In this document: positions 1 to 10,795 of the stretch, piece after piece | How the letters are laid out: every line of letters starts with the position of its first letter | How positions within the stretch are numbered: the first letter of the stretch is position 1 | Source of the DNA: Apoderus coryli | Lineage: Eukaryota > Arthropoda > Insecta > Coleoptera > Attelabidae | Direction of reading: 5' to 3' | DNA: 64,000 nt | Assembly (NCBI GenBank): GCA_911728435.2 | Contig: OU452205.1 | Span: 1,865,760-1,929,759, forward strand | Position numbers and translations under genes: made by a program | Notes under the pieces: generated by a model | Seen by the model: the letters and a program-made list of their open reading frames with translations, nothing else | Told to the model about the DNA's origin: nothing | Database searches by the model: none

Positions 1-962
1 TCATTTTATTAAACTATCATTATTATTGTAATCAATAATTTCGCAAGCAAAGTCATTATTATTTTAATAAAATTCAAATATAAAATTTTATTTCCCTGTG
101 TTGTTTGTTGGTCTGGTGCGTGTATCAAGTGGAAGTCACGTCATATATTTTATAATATTTTATCGATGCTTATTATAATTTATAGCATAGTATTTATAGT
201 TCTATAACTTCTATTATAGTGGTTTTATTATATGCAGGTATATTATGCGGTACAATTGAATATTTGTAAACAATAAAATAATATTTTGTACATGTCATTT
301 AATTAATATCAATTATTATGAATGTAAATTGGAAAATGAAAAGAGATACCGACAGTAATGTAAATATAAAGTTGAATACCACATTAAAACCGTTGAATAA
401 AGAAATCTATCAAAAAAAACATTTTTGACGTTTATGGTTAATCTTTGTAGAAGCTTTTTCGCTTAGGCAAAACAAATGACACGTTACTGACGAAGGATTA
501 AATGGCCTCCTATACGTTGGCGCCCCGTTACGGTATCCAAAATGTATATTTTAAAGAAATAGTCCATACTGCAGTGGAGTGAATGTATTTAAGTGAGAAA
601 TAAAATTCAAACGCCACGAAATGCGAGCTGGTTGTCAATGGAATATAGAAGATTTCTGCATGCTTATTGTCTCTTTCACTCGATAATGATCCATAACTAT
701 CCACCTTACCTATATGATAAAATTACATTTAGATCCGATATACATGTAAAAAGCATTCTTTATTATTTTTAAATTATTTAATAAAAGTCTCAAAACCACA
801 CCCAAAATCATTTATTATTCGTTATCACATAAAGAAACGTGTATCTCAGAGCTCTTATTAACAACATCTGTCTTCTATTACATTTTCTTATATTATGCTA
901 TTCTCATCACTGGTTCGGCTATCCTTATTGTATCGAAAACCAAAACCTGTTTTTCTGGTGTG
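1..962. other. AT-rich intergenic stretch
   Basis: I see no coding signal, no terminal repeats and no homology to the repeat families found elsewhere in the window. Open frames are short and lack recognisable motifs. Confidence 0.5.
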
Positions 963-1570
963 ACGTAGGCGAACCACGTCGGAATGTACTTTACAGGGGA
1001 TGATTGCTAACATACATAATTTAAATCTTAGACATAAGGGCTTGCTTTCTGCACCACTGCACAGGACGGAATTATTTAAGAGGTCATACACTTACAATGT
1101 TTACTCAATTTACAATCAAGTCCCAGGTGAGTTAAAGGACTTACCTATGCTTTCATTTAAATGCAAACTTAGACATCGCTTACTATTTGGTTGAGTCAGA
1201 CTTTTAGGAATGGGTTTTGATCTTTATCTCATCATCTCATCTCGTCTTCTATTCTCTTTTTTTTCTAATAGTCATGTATAGGTATAGTATATTATTAATC
1301 TAAATTTATTAGGTAATACTGTTTGTACTTTTCCTGTTTGTGTTTTTCTTTGAAGGGTAAACATATGTTTATGTCTTTTGTTGTTTTTGTTTTTCACAGG
1401 GTTAAAATTTATATCAGTGCATACTGCCTTTTTAACCCTTTTTGTAGTTCTACATTATTTAGTTAGTAAGTAAATAATAAATCAGTTTATTTGCAGTTCT
1501 ATAAAACAAAAAGATTATACAACTTAATATAATCTTTTTGTTTTATAGAACTGCAAATAAACTGATCTAT
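963..1570 (+). pseudogene. LINE 3' end: reverse transcriptase C-terminal tail plus 3' UTR
   Basis: The frame ending at 1194 carries the typical end of a jockey/CR1-like non-LTR polyprotein: a conserved block with FKRSYTYNVYSIYNQVP followed by a basic stretch and a stop. The same block (RSFTYNAVKLYNNL) occurs at 31.3-31.4 kb on the other strand. About 375 bp of 3' UTR follow, ending near 1500 in a segment shared with 10.66-10.79 kb and, inverted, 57.4 kb (a run reading roughly tgcctttttaaccctttt). Everything upstream of the last ~65 codons is missing, as expected for 5' truncation during target-primed reverse transcription. The clade is not assigned. Confidence 0.65.
1481..1566. repeat. perfect 39-bp inverted repeat at LINE tail
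   Basis: Arms 1481-1519 and 1528-1566 are exact reverse complements with an 8-base spacer. The left arm is the last part of the LINE 3' UTR, so the element's 3' end is present twice, head to head. It could be a template switch during reverse transcription or an inverted second insertion. Confidence 0.9.
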
Positions 1571-1752
1571 TATTATTATTATTAAATATTTCTATTAAAC
1601 TACTCTGCTAAAATTCTTTCTTAAAAACCAAACAACATGTTTCGAAGCTATCTAGCCTCATTACCACTATTTATTATCAGTGGTTGAATATTACAGAATA
1701 AGTGTTTGGGGTTACATCACAATAATATTGGCCATCTAGCATTTTCACAAAA

Positions 1753-1891
1753 TTAATTGAAGTTAAGTCGTTCTCGTTTTTCTTACCTCCTTAAATGCGA
1801 CTTTTACGCAGTTATAAAGTAGTTGCCGTTATTCCATTATAACTGCGATAAAATTGCATTTAAGGTAAGAGATCGAGAACGATTTAATTAA
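1753..1891. repeat. imperfect ~60-bp hairpin
   Basis: The left arm (1753-1816) and right arm (1838-1891) pair with a few mismatches and a small bulge. The loop is about 21 bases. The strongest block is TTAAATGC plus CGCAGTTATA against its complement. It could be a tiny foldback element or a structured RNA. No coding frame runs through it. Confidence 0.7.
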
Positions 1892-2194
1892 AAATAAATA
1901 AAAAAATGATATACAAAAAGAAAAAACAGTGAAAAAAGTTAAATTTTTGCATAGAGTGAAGTCGATTTAGTATTGAAAAATCTCTTGTGAGCTTTTCTTA
2001 TTGTTTTGTTATTGCCATTGACGATTATTCTATTAAATTTATTTCGTTGAGATTCGATTTTTTTCTTTGTTATTAAAATTTTCACTCAACTCAAGATTGA
2101 ACTACTTTTTGAAACTAAAAAATAATGAACTATTTATAGTAAAATAATAATGTAGTCATTGAGAAATAGTTAAGAATAAATAATTCAAAAATTA

Positions 2195-2276
2195 ATATAC
2201 ACTCTGTCCAAGATAAGAACGGGATATCATTGTAATCTTGGAAACAGTAGGAGTTACAATGTCGGTTAAATTAGAG
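2195..2276 (+). repeat. conserved ~80-bp terminal-like repeat, copy 1
   Basis: This starts with ACTCTGTCCAAGATAAGA and runs through GGAAACAGTAGGAGTTAC. It is nearly identical, in inverted orientation, to 14183-14264 and partly to 50429-50490. Copies end sharply on the tatacactctgtcc side, which looks like a transposon terminus. The interior to its right (2277-2655) has an open frame on each strand but no motif I recognise. Confidence 0.7.
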
Positions 2277-2659
2277 AAAAATTGTAGAATTCAAACACCA
2301 TTCACCCTTGAGAACACGCACAAAAGAAAAAACCAATTTTGCACGTGCACGGTCGGGATAAAATTTTTCATCTCGTTAGCGATCTGCTCCCAGTTGTTCT
2401 TCACATCACTTCGCCATGAAGGTCTTGTGTTCTCGACAGATAGGATGTTGACACTGCAGCACAGTTCTGTTTCTATTTTTCTGCGAGGAACAGAAATTAG
2501 CAAGGGGTTTTTCTTCTGGCTGATTTGCTCGCCCGTCAATAATTTGTTTTTTTGATTAATATTTTTATTGTAATCACCAGAGAAACTATGTCTTATCGAG
2601 TTTGCCAGAGTTTTTAAAAATTTTCGACGCCTCACGCGACATTTTAGACCGGTACGCCT

Positions 2660-4285
2660 GTCCTTGAGGGTTAAATGTTAGGCAAGGGGGTTTAAAAGAG
2701 AGTTCAAAAATTCGTAGTTCTTAAACTTATCCGAAATACTGCATAATTTTTTACGCATTTAATTGAATATAACCTAAAATATTAAACCACATTGGCGTTC
2801 GAAAATAGTGTAAAATGGGGTACAAAATATTAAAAAAAAAACGTACTTCTTAAACATAGCAGAAATATTAACAATTATTTATAGCTTTAATAGAATGTAA
2901 CCTATAAAATGTGTCATAAATAACTTACTCGCATAGGCGTTCGTAAATAGTGGAAAAAGGGTCAAAACATAAAAAATATATATTTCCTAAACTTATTCGA
3001 AATATGGAATAATTTTTCATAGTTGTGATAGAATATCACCTAAAAAATGTTACATAAAAGAATTGGTTCGCACAGGCGTTCGAAAATAGTCTAAAATAAG
3101 GGTCAAAAACGAAAAAAAAATGTTTCCCAAATATACCAGAAAAATTGGCTAATTATATATAGCTTTGATATAAGATAACCTAAAAAATCCAGCATCAAAT
3201 TTGTATTTACATTCGTAAATAGTAGAAAAAGGGGTAAAATAAAAAGAAATTAAATGTAAAATTTTTTATATTTAACTAGTTGAATTGGTGTTAAAATTAC
3301 ACGACAAAAATTAATGTACCATAGGCGTCCGTGAAAATTCTATAAAAGGGTCAGAAAAAATTTGTATCCGTGATAACTTCTGAAAAACCACTTAACGGAT
3401 TTTAACCACATTTGGTACGAAAATACTACAGGATAATTATTATAGGTGGTGATTAACATTGAGCGTAGGCAAGGGGTTTAAAAGAGGGTTCAAAAATTTA
3501 AAAAATCATAGTTCGTAAACTTATCCGAAATATTGAATAATTTTTTCTGCGTTTAATTCAATATAACCTATAATATTTAACCTAAACAATAAGACCACAT
3601 TGACATTCGAAAAAAGTGTAAAATGGGGTAAAAAAGTTAGAAAACGTATATCCTAAACATAGCAGAAATATTGACTAGTTATTTATAGCTTTGATAGAAT
3701 ATAAGCTATAAAATGTGTTATAAATAACTTGTTTTCATGGGCGTCGTAAATAGTGTAACAGGGGTCAAAATAAAAAAAAATATATACTTCCTTAACTTAT
3801 TCGAAATAAGGAATAATTTTTCATAGTTGTGATAGAATATAACCTAAAAAATGTTACAAAAATGAACTGGTTCACACAGGCGTTCGAAAATAGTGTAAAA
3901 AAGGGTCAAAAACGAAAAATTGGCTAATTATATATAGCTTTGATAAAAGATAACCTACAACATGCACCATAACAATTTCTCGGCGTTCGTAAATAGTAGA
4001 AAAGGGGGCAAAATAAATTTTATAATAAAATTTAAAAAAATCAACTATTTTGCGTACAAGAACTTGGCCTAGAAGATCTGAAATATAAAATATGTAGGTA
4101 TATAAATAGTTCTTCCAAAGAGAAGAAAAAGGAACAAAACCCGCTACTTAAAAAAAATAGCTGATGTCTAAAACAAAAAAATATATATATAAATTTTAGA
4201 TAAATGACAAAAAGGTCATAAAATTATTACTTTACACTTAAATATGGAGAGCTATTCGTGCCTCGAGGGCAACAGTTTATTGTTA
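2660..4285 (+). repeat. interspersed repeat with internal ~140-bp tandem units
   Basis: Degenerate units share the block AGGCGTTCGAAAATAGTGTA followed by a (g)ggtcaaaa stretch and a cctaaacttattcgaaata-like stretch. The block recurs near 2787, 2930, 3069, 3209 and 3319, then near 3592, 3735, 3871 and 3979. The two sets follow the same internal order and start with the same lead (aggcaaggggtttaaaaga, 2683 and 3467), so the whole array is duplicated at about 784 bp. The right end, near 4285, carries GGAGAGCTATTCG and GAGGGCAACAGT. Inverted partial copies lie at 37.09, 40.24 and 53.85 kb. No open frame is conserved, so this is a non-coding mobile or satellite-like family. Confidence 0.8.
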
Positions 4286-4753
4286 CTAGAATATTTCACT
4301 AAATTATTTCTCTTTAAATATTTGGCAACAATGGATGAATTTGCTAAAGTACGACGTTCAAATTAAAATAACAAGCAGCAAAAGGGGGGACGAGGGTAGT
4401 GGGTCGTGTTGGTGGATTTGGACGCCACCACAGTACACAAACTGCTGGGGTTGCAGACCGTTGAACATTTTTAATGAGTGTCTGAAATAATTGATGGCAA
4501 TGCGCGCCAAGCAGGACGTGAACCATCAACGTATGCCGCGAAAACATTAATATGCAACTAAAGTTTGAGCATTATCATTTGCTGAGGAAGCATCACGACT
4601 AGATGGTGTGGTGTTTGGTCGTTATTGCTATATATGTTGGTTTTGTACTGACATAAAATAAATGTATCATTCATAGATTTAATTTCTTATGTAAATTATT
4701 ACTCAACAATTCTAAGAGTTTCGATTTGCAAAGGAACAAAGCTTATTCTTATA
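4286..4753. other. no recognised feature
   Basis: I see AT-rich sequence with one short minus-strand open frame of biased composition and no known motif. Confidence 0.4.
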
Positions 4754-5359
4754 TACACGGTGAGTCGGAAAACCGCAAAATTGCTCCAGAATTGTCCGCA
4801 AAAAAATGTAGGCAAAACTGCGTTCGATTAGTTTTAGTTTTCAATATTTAATTCGCTAGTTTTGCTCGAATAACGATAGATCTTTTTCGATTTTTAAAAT
4901 TGCTGCCCATATTTTTTTATAAAAAAAAAATAAGACCCGAAATATTATGGAACAATTTTCCGTGGTCCTCCTAACAATCCCCTAAGGGTTTTTATTGATG
5001 CTTTCAGACAGCCCAAAGCAGGTTGTACTCGTACATTTCGCGTCTGCGATAAAACCACTAACGTTTAACACAAATTATAAAGCCATTATGCTATTATTAT
5101 GTACCAATATTTCATAAATTTTTAGTGACACACACTTATGAATATTTATCAAAATTAGAACTTGTTTTGGATGACAAAGACTCTTGAACGAAAAACAATT
5201 AAACCCTATTAAAACGTACGCCAATGAGGTACCGCACTTTTTACCTCAATGAAAATGTGTATTTTTTAACCGTACATCGTCCTACCAAAAATGATAAAAA
5301 AAAAAGCTCAAAAAATAACAGTTATTGGCTTGTAACCATCTTAAGTGGGACACCCTGTA
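4754..5359. mobile_element. candidate TIR element (MITE-like), 606 bp
   Basis: The ends are tacacggtgagtc and, reverse-complemented, tacagggtgtccc, both beside TA. The match is short and imperfect, so the call rests mostly on the cagggtgtcc-type terminus that recurs at 20.76 and 34.19 kb. No open frame. Confidence 0.35.
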
Positions 5360-6432
5360 TAATGTCAAATGCGGATCAATAGGCTAATGTATTTTTTCTT
5401 ATGTAAAGCAAGTCCAATCACTCAGAAAGAAGTGTTGAAAAATCTCAAACCTAGATCGAATATGACTTGACGTAAGATTATATTCTTAAACTAAGCGAAA
5501 AAATTAAGTATACAAAACTTGAAGCAAATAAATACTTACCTTATTATACTTTAACTAGTAAGTCATTGATTAAGTCCATGAAATAAATTTCCAATAAACA
5601 TACGTTCCGAAATGCATTGTTGCAACGGGGTTGGTTTGAAAACCTAGTAGGATCTTCCTGTACTACTGATTTTTTTCTCGTACAAATAATCTCTCATTCT
5701 TTTTCCAATGTTATACCTTTAAATATTAAACTTCATATAGCATTAAACCACTTTCAGGTTCCTATACGAGTATACCAATATTCAAATTACTAATACCTAT
5801 ACTATACTACATCAAGCTGCTTCAAAAAACTTTTAAACTATAAGTTTCATAGTAAAAGTAGCATGTAGCAGCTCTAGCAGAAAGCCTGCAGGAAAATATA
5901 GGGATGTTATCTCCACCATAGAGGGTATATTTTATCTCTCACTCTGAAAATCCACGACTCATATAGACCGTATTTTTCCATAGATTTATATTAAAAAGTT
6001 TGTTAACTTATTTTAAGATCGCTTTATTTCATGTCGGTAAACGGTTATGAAGCCGTAACCTCTCGCTGTTATTTTTCGGGTATAAAAAGTATGTTTTGGA
6101 AACTTTTGTAATATCCCATATTTCATCTGAAAAGTGTTTTCATTATTACTTTTACTTCAAATATTTTCAGTATTAAAATTTTAATTAAATTAGGGAGTTA
6201 AATGAGCAAAACGACCTCCACTTTTAGTAAATATCCAGTATTTGAGAAAACTATTATAACCAAATTATTAGTAGTACACCCACTTCATCTTTTACTTTTA
6301 ATTTACGACGATACATTTTATGTTTATATTTTTGCTCCACACTATTGTTAAATAAGAACAAAGAACACTGGCAAATTATTTGTCGAAATGCTTTCTGATC
6401 GTCTATAAATTAGGTACTGTTTAGTCAGTCTA
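5360..6432. other. no recognised feature
   Basis: AT-rich, without long open frames, tandem units or inverted repeats that I could detect by eye. Confidence 0.4.
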
Positions 6433-7201
6433 TACCCAGTAAACATGCATACGTTTATTTAACGTTTATCATTACGAAACACCTTTCCAGAAAAATGTAC
6501 AGTAACTACGTACATTTGACTTTGATATGTCGCGCGTTTTCACGTTACAGAACACGAATAACGAAACGTTAGTTAAACGCTTTAAAAAAACGTGTATTGA
6601 ACGTATTTAAGTATATAGGTACGTACGGTGAAATCAAACGTTTCTAACGTTAATTATTAGCTTTTTAAAAACGACAAATGCATGTATATGTAACACTGTT
6701 ATTTAAAGTTGCTTTTATATATTTTTGTGACATACTTTATAAACATTATATAAACGTTTTGAATTTTCCTATATTAAGCAATAAGCATTTTTATGGGATA
6801 TTTTACACGTTTTCTTAACTGTAATTTTCGGATTATTATAAAATAGTTAAACAACGTCATTTTAACGAATTCATTGTGGCCTCTATCGGTTTATTATAAA
6901 TTACATAAAGAACGTTTTCTAAAGATTTTTAATTTTGACAACGTTTGACATGCTTTTAAAAACACCTAAAAAAAAAAAACGTTTTTATTTTATGGTTTAT
7001 TTATACAATATACAACGTTACTTAAACATAATAAATGCACGTATTAGTATTTAAATAAGAAAAACACGTGTCTATAAAGTTTAAACTGAACGATGTAAAA
7101 TTAACCTTAAAATAAACCGTAAATTTTCTAACGTAAGACCAATTATCAGCGACTGACACGTTGAATGAACGTTTAATTTACGTATATGTGTTTACTGGGT
7201 A
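6433..7201. mobile_element. ACGTTT-rich TIR element, copy 1 (769 bp)
   Basis: The termini TACCCAGTAAACA and TGTTTACTGGGTA are exact reverse complements and pairing continues imperfectly inward (catacgttta / taaattacgt). TA lies at both ends, consistent with a TA target duplication. There is no transposase frame. The interior is unusually dense in AACGTT, ACGTTT and AAACGT, far above the AT-rich background. A larger relative with the same ends and motif bias lies at 48236-49371. Confidence 0.75.
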
Positions 7202-7429
7202 CGTTTTGCCATCATTAAAAAATTGTCTTTTTGATTTTTAATGCCTTTTCAAAGAATTTCAACTGTAGACAGGGTTCGTAGGGATTGAAAAGCTTATACA
7301 ACCCATAAAAAAAATTAATAATAAGTGATCAACTATCAAAATTAACAATACGTAAACAACATAAGCAACATTTTCATTTTCACAATAATAATAATAATAA
7401 AAAGTTTTCAATTAAGTGAAGGTCCTGTG

Positions 7430-7745
7430 AAACAACGCAGTGGTATATGCTGGAAGAGGCAGTGAGTTGTCAACTGACATTCTCAAAGAGTCCAACAATT
7501 GCAGATTGCAGCATCCAAAGTGATGGTATCAAGAACCTATTTAGAACTCGGAAATCTAGAAAATCGTCCAAGAGAAAGTGGCCATAGCATTACAACCCCC
7601 ATCAAGATCGATTTATTGTACAATTAGCCTGTTCACCTTCCTTATTTGAGAGAATATTCCTCAGCAATTATTAAACTATCTCAACAACAGTGTTCTCCGA
7701 AGTATAGAAGCTTGTGTGACAGAATGAGGAGAACCAATTGAATAT
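7430..7745 (+). pseudogene. Tc1-like transposase relic (helix-turn-helix region)
   Basis: Conceptual translation gives the linker between the two DNA-binding helices of Tc1 transposases: VSRTYLELGNLENRPRESG, then TTPI and, after a frameshift, DRFIVQLA. In Tc1 proteins this segment (the GRPR-like hook and the basic stretch before the catalytic core) contacts the TIR. The catalytic domain is absent and stops follow. I saw no TIRs, so the element is a decayed fragment. The Tc1 call rests on the order of these short blocks. Confidence 0.55.
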
Positions 7746-7990
7746 TTCAATTAAGTCTTTAATTCGTCCGCGATTTCCTATCCAGTCATCACCAAAATGT
7801 TTATTAAAATAGTTAGTTATTACCCTTGAATTATGTTGAAAATAAATAGATACAATTTCTCCGTTGATCTAAAGGTAGTTAGTTCATATAAGAATGGTTC
7901 AACTTGTGATCCTAAAATCTACCGTCAAACTTATACTGTCAAATGGATAACAGAACTTTTCAAATATCATAAGTTTCCCAAGTCAATTTA
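7746..7990. other. no recognised feature
   Basis: Short AT-rich spacer between the Tc1 relic and the palindrome. Confidence 0.4.
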
Positions 7991-8299
7991 ATTATTATAG
8001 AAATTAAACGACGTCTGCTCCACAAAACAAATATATTTATATTTTAAAAACTTCGAGGCACATCGCCCAAGTCAGTCAGACATGTTTCGAGAAGAAACTT
8101 CTCATCATCAGTGACAATCAAGTACAAGGTTTCATTTGAAATGAAACATTTGAAATGAAACCTTGTACTTGATTGTCACTGATGATGAGAAGTTTCTTCT
8201 CGAAACATGTCTGACTGACTTGGGCGATGTGCCTCGAAGTTTTTAAAATATAAATATATTTGTTTTGTGGAGCAGACGTCGTTTAATTTCTATAATAAT
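7991..8299. repeat. 309-bp near-perfect palindrome with hammerhead-like cores
   Basis: Two ~145-bp arms centred near 8145 are almost exact reverse complements, beginning attattatagaaattaaacg. Each arm contains GTCTGCTCCACAAAACAAA near its outer end and, further in, a CTGATGA...CGAAACATGTC motif. Pieces of the same family occur at 43.92, 56.11 and 60.05 kb. The arrangement resembles inverted terminal repeats of Penelope-like elements, which also carry hammerhead motifs, but no reverse transcriptase is present. Confidence 0.8.
8175..8215 (+). ncRNA. hammerhead ribozyme-like motif (probably degenerate)
   Basis: CTGATGA (8179-8185), a stem GAGAAG-TTT-CTTCTC (8187-8201) and GAAAC (8202-8206) are followed by AT and GTC (8209-8211). 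Flanking GTCA/TGAC can form helix I. An extra T at 8186 sits between the core and helix II, and helix III would have almost no loop, so activity is doubtful. The mirror copy lies at 8075-8115 on the minus strand. Confidence 0.45.
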
Positions 8300-9004
8300 C
8301 ATCGCTCCTCTTAGAATGGATTATTTCATAAAATCAATTTAATTAACTTTGCTTAGTAAAATTTCAAGGAAATTAGACTCTTAGCCATGCATAAGCAACG
8401 AGGTTTATTTGAACATTACTGTACATTCTATTAATAAAAAGAAAATAGTAAAAACATATTTCGTTGGAATTAGATATAGCGTGCTAATATGACATTCACT
8501 TTATACGTATCATTTGCGTTACATTAGGGGTTTAAATTAAGGGGCTAATTTGTGGGCTCCGTACACACACACATACACATTATAATGCACCAAGGTATTA
8601 GAGAAAATAACAAGCCATAAACATTTCTAATCACATAGCAACCGTGTGTAGGTATAGAACGTAATTCTAGGTATGTATAGGATATAGGCGAGTATATTTT
8701 TGAGTAGAGAAATCTTCAGTGGTGTATTCAGAGAACTTATGAACAGGCAAACATTTTTTTTTTCTATTTTTAATCAAAATTTGGGTTAGCTCTAATATTC
8801 TAATTTCCAACCTTGTCAATGCATGCTTGATAGCGGTGTGGAGGTGTTTCTTTTCGTTCAATGTTCCGTTCTTATTAAGCATCGTATTCTATTGGATTAT
8901 TTCCCCTGGAGGAGTGGAATAGACCGCAGACAGAAGGATCTAGCACTATAGAGCCAAACTATTCTTGTCGTATTCCCACACTTTTATGCAAAAAACGCCG
9001 CTTT
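8300..9004. other. no recognised feature
   Basis: AT-rich sequence. One minus-strand open frame (8667-8882) has no recognisable motif. Confidence 0.4.
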
Positions 9005-9480
9005 GTGATTTTTAATAAAAGGTGTCTAAAATTGAGGTATCATTTTAATTTTAATAGAATTTTGGAAAACTTTTCGTTAGCAAACTGCTGTGTACTAAGG
9101 ACCAGTTTTGTACTAAACTTTTCAAAGTCGAATTTCTCGAAAACCTTTAAGTATGTCGAGAAAAAACAAGTATTTGTGGTGTATGCTACACACTATCCTA
9201 TACCATACATTATTATGTATATAGCGGCGTCTCTCTCTCTCTCTCTCGCTCTCTCTCTTTCTCTCTCTCGTGTACTGTGCTGCACGCGAATTTTATTTAT
9301 GTAGAAAGCTTTATTTATCATATTTTTGACACAAATAAAATAAAAGTCACAAAAAAAGTTAATTTTTAATTAAGGCAAGGGTCCCCCCGTTTACCCGCCT
9401 ATGGTCATTCTTTTTTATTCAATTTCATGTCAGTTTACGACATTTAACTAGGTGAATAAATATGCTACATTTGATTAATT
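9005..9480 (+). mobile_element. foldback element copy 1 (centre and right arm)
   Basis: It shares GGACCAGTTTTGT, TTCTCGAAAACCTTT, TTATGTAGAAAGCTTTATT and CATTTAACTAGGTGAATAAA with copies at 12.0, 18.4 and 55.5 kb. The left arm and the outer right terminus are missing. About 115 bp of foreign sequence, including the pyrimidine microsatellite at 9230-9269, interrupts it. The open frame across this copy follows repeat sequence and is not a gene. Confidence 0.75.
9230..9269. repeat. (CT)n microsatellite
   Basis: Forty bases of CT dinucleotides with two interruptions, inside the insertion that splits foldback copy 1. Confidence 0.9.
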
Positions 9481-10189
9481 CACCTACCTAAAATACTTTA
9501 CTAATTTTAGCTGTAAATTTAAATAAATAAAATACCAACTTATCAAATTTCCCATTTTGTGTTTAGGTAAAGAAGTTAAACCCAAATTTGACAGTGTTTT
9601 AATTTTTAAAGTAACTCAAAACGTGTTTATTTATTAATGTTTAATATTTTAAATAAATTTGGCAACTATGCGTATATCTGTACACATTAAACGTTATTTT
9701 CCCACATTTCCAGTCCTGCGGTGGCAATTAAAAAACGCATTCCCATTTTATGACCAGAATTGACATGTTAAATTGTTGTACACATGACCAGCCATTATAC
9801 CCTACCGACGAAACGATGTAAATATGTAAGTAATCAACGTGTATAAAATGAATATTCATGAAAAAAAGACATGTACGAGTGTAGACATTGTATCTATCTA
9901 AAATAATATGTTTTGGTTTGTTTGTTAGCCAAGTATCTACAGAAATGACAATAACATAAATGTATACAGTGTCTCATGTAATTACAATAATTTTGTATAA
10001 TTGAGGGAAAATTAGAGCAAATAAACAACACATAATAATTCTGCTTAACAGAAATATTGTTTGGCTTGTAAACATTATTTATTTTTGCCACAATTTTCAT
10101 GTTATAATAATAAGCATTTATTTTCAACGCATTAGAGGAAAATCAATATAAATGGTCTGTGTAAATAATCCATCAATCAATTAACTAAA
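9481..10189. other. no recognised feature
   Basis: AT-rich. A short minus-strand open frame near 9.9-10.1 kb is low complexity and not convincing. Confidence 0.4.
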
Positions 10190-10795
10190 ATTTTTGAATA
10201 CAAAAATACAACTATTCCTACTCAGAAAGATATTCTCAAATTAAGAAAAAGTTTTTGTCGCTCAAAAAGCAGATCATTGAATATATTATGATTATTAGGT
10301 AATATTATTGTGTTTATTATTATTATATGTTTGTTATATTTTGCTATTTTTGTAATTGAAAATTGCATTTTATGGTTGTTAAGTGCTAATTACAAATGTA
10401 TAGTTAAGTTATTGTATAATGCAACTTTTTTGAGATAGTTTTTATTCATGATCTATGCGACTTCTACTGGAATACCATTTAAAGCAGTTAAAGTGCGGTT
10501 TTAGTGATTTATATTGCATATTATTTAGATTTTTGTTAGTTTGTAATATTGTAATTTTTATTGTCAGAATTTGCATCACATCTGTTTGGCTTTTTTTTAA
10601 GTTTTTTTTTCACAAACAGTACGTAATCGTGAGAATATTATGTATGATTTTTGTTTGTTTTTGAGTTAAAATTACAGTATAGTACTAACTGCCTTTTAAC
10701 CCCTTTTGCAATCCAATGTAACTAATTAGTTAATAACTTAATATTATTTATGTATTTTCTCAATTTTTTGGGCTGCAAATAAACTGTTTTTGAAA
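10190..10795 (+). pseudogene. LINE 3' end: C-terminal tail plus 3' UTR
   Basis: A frame near 10.19-10.29 kb reads IPTQKDILKLRKSF before a stop, which looks like the basic C-terminal tail of a jockey/CR1-like polyprotein. The following ~500 bp include a segment matching the 3' UTR at 1.38-1.5 kb (TGCCTTTTAACCCCTTTTG, then ctgcaaataaactg). The T-rich open frame 10455-10664 lies in this UTR and is not a gene. The body of the element is absent. Confidence 0.55.

Noticed and set aside
2238..2635. Overlapping open frames on both strands, one with WEQIANEMKNF suggestive of a DNA-binding helix
   Set aside because: Resemblance too short, no partner motifs, and frames begin in the conserved terminal repeat.
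3319..4060. CRISPR-like regular spacing
   Set aside because: Units are ~140 bp, degenerate and lack short exact repeats with unique spacers; the sequence is eukaryotic.
9005..9304. 99-codon plus-strand open frame ending in Ser-Leu repeats
   Set aside because: It follows a foldback element and a CT microsatellite; no domain and the repeat copies elsewhere do not keep the frame.
10455..10664. 69-codon hydrophobic frame that looks like membrane segments
   Set aside because: T-rich LINE 3' UTR translated by chance; not conserved in the other copies of this UTR.
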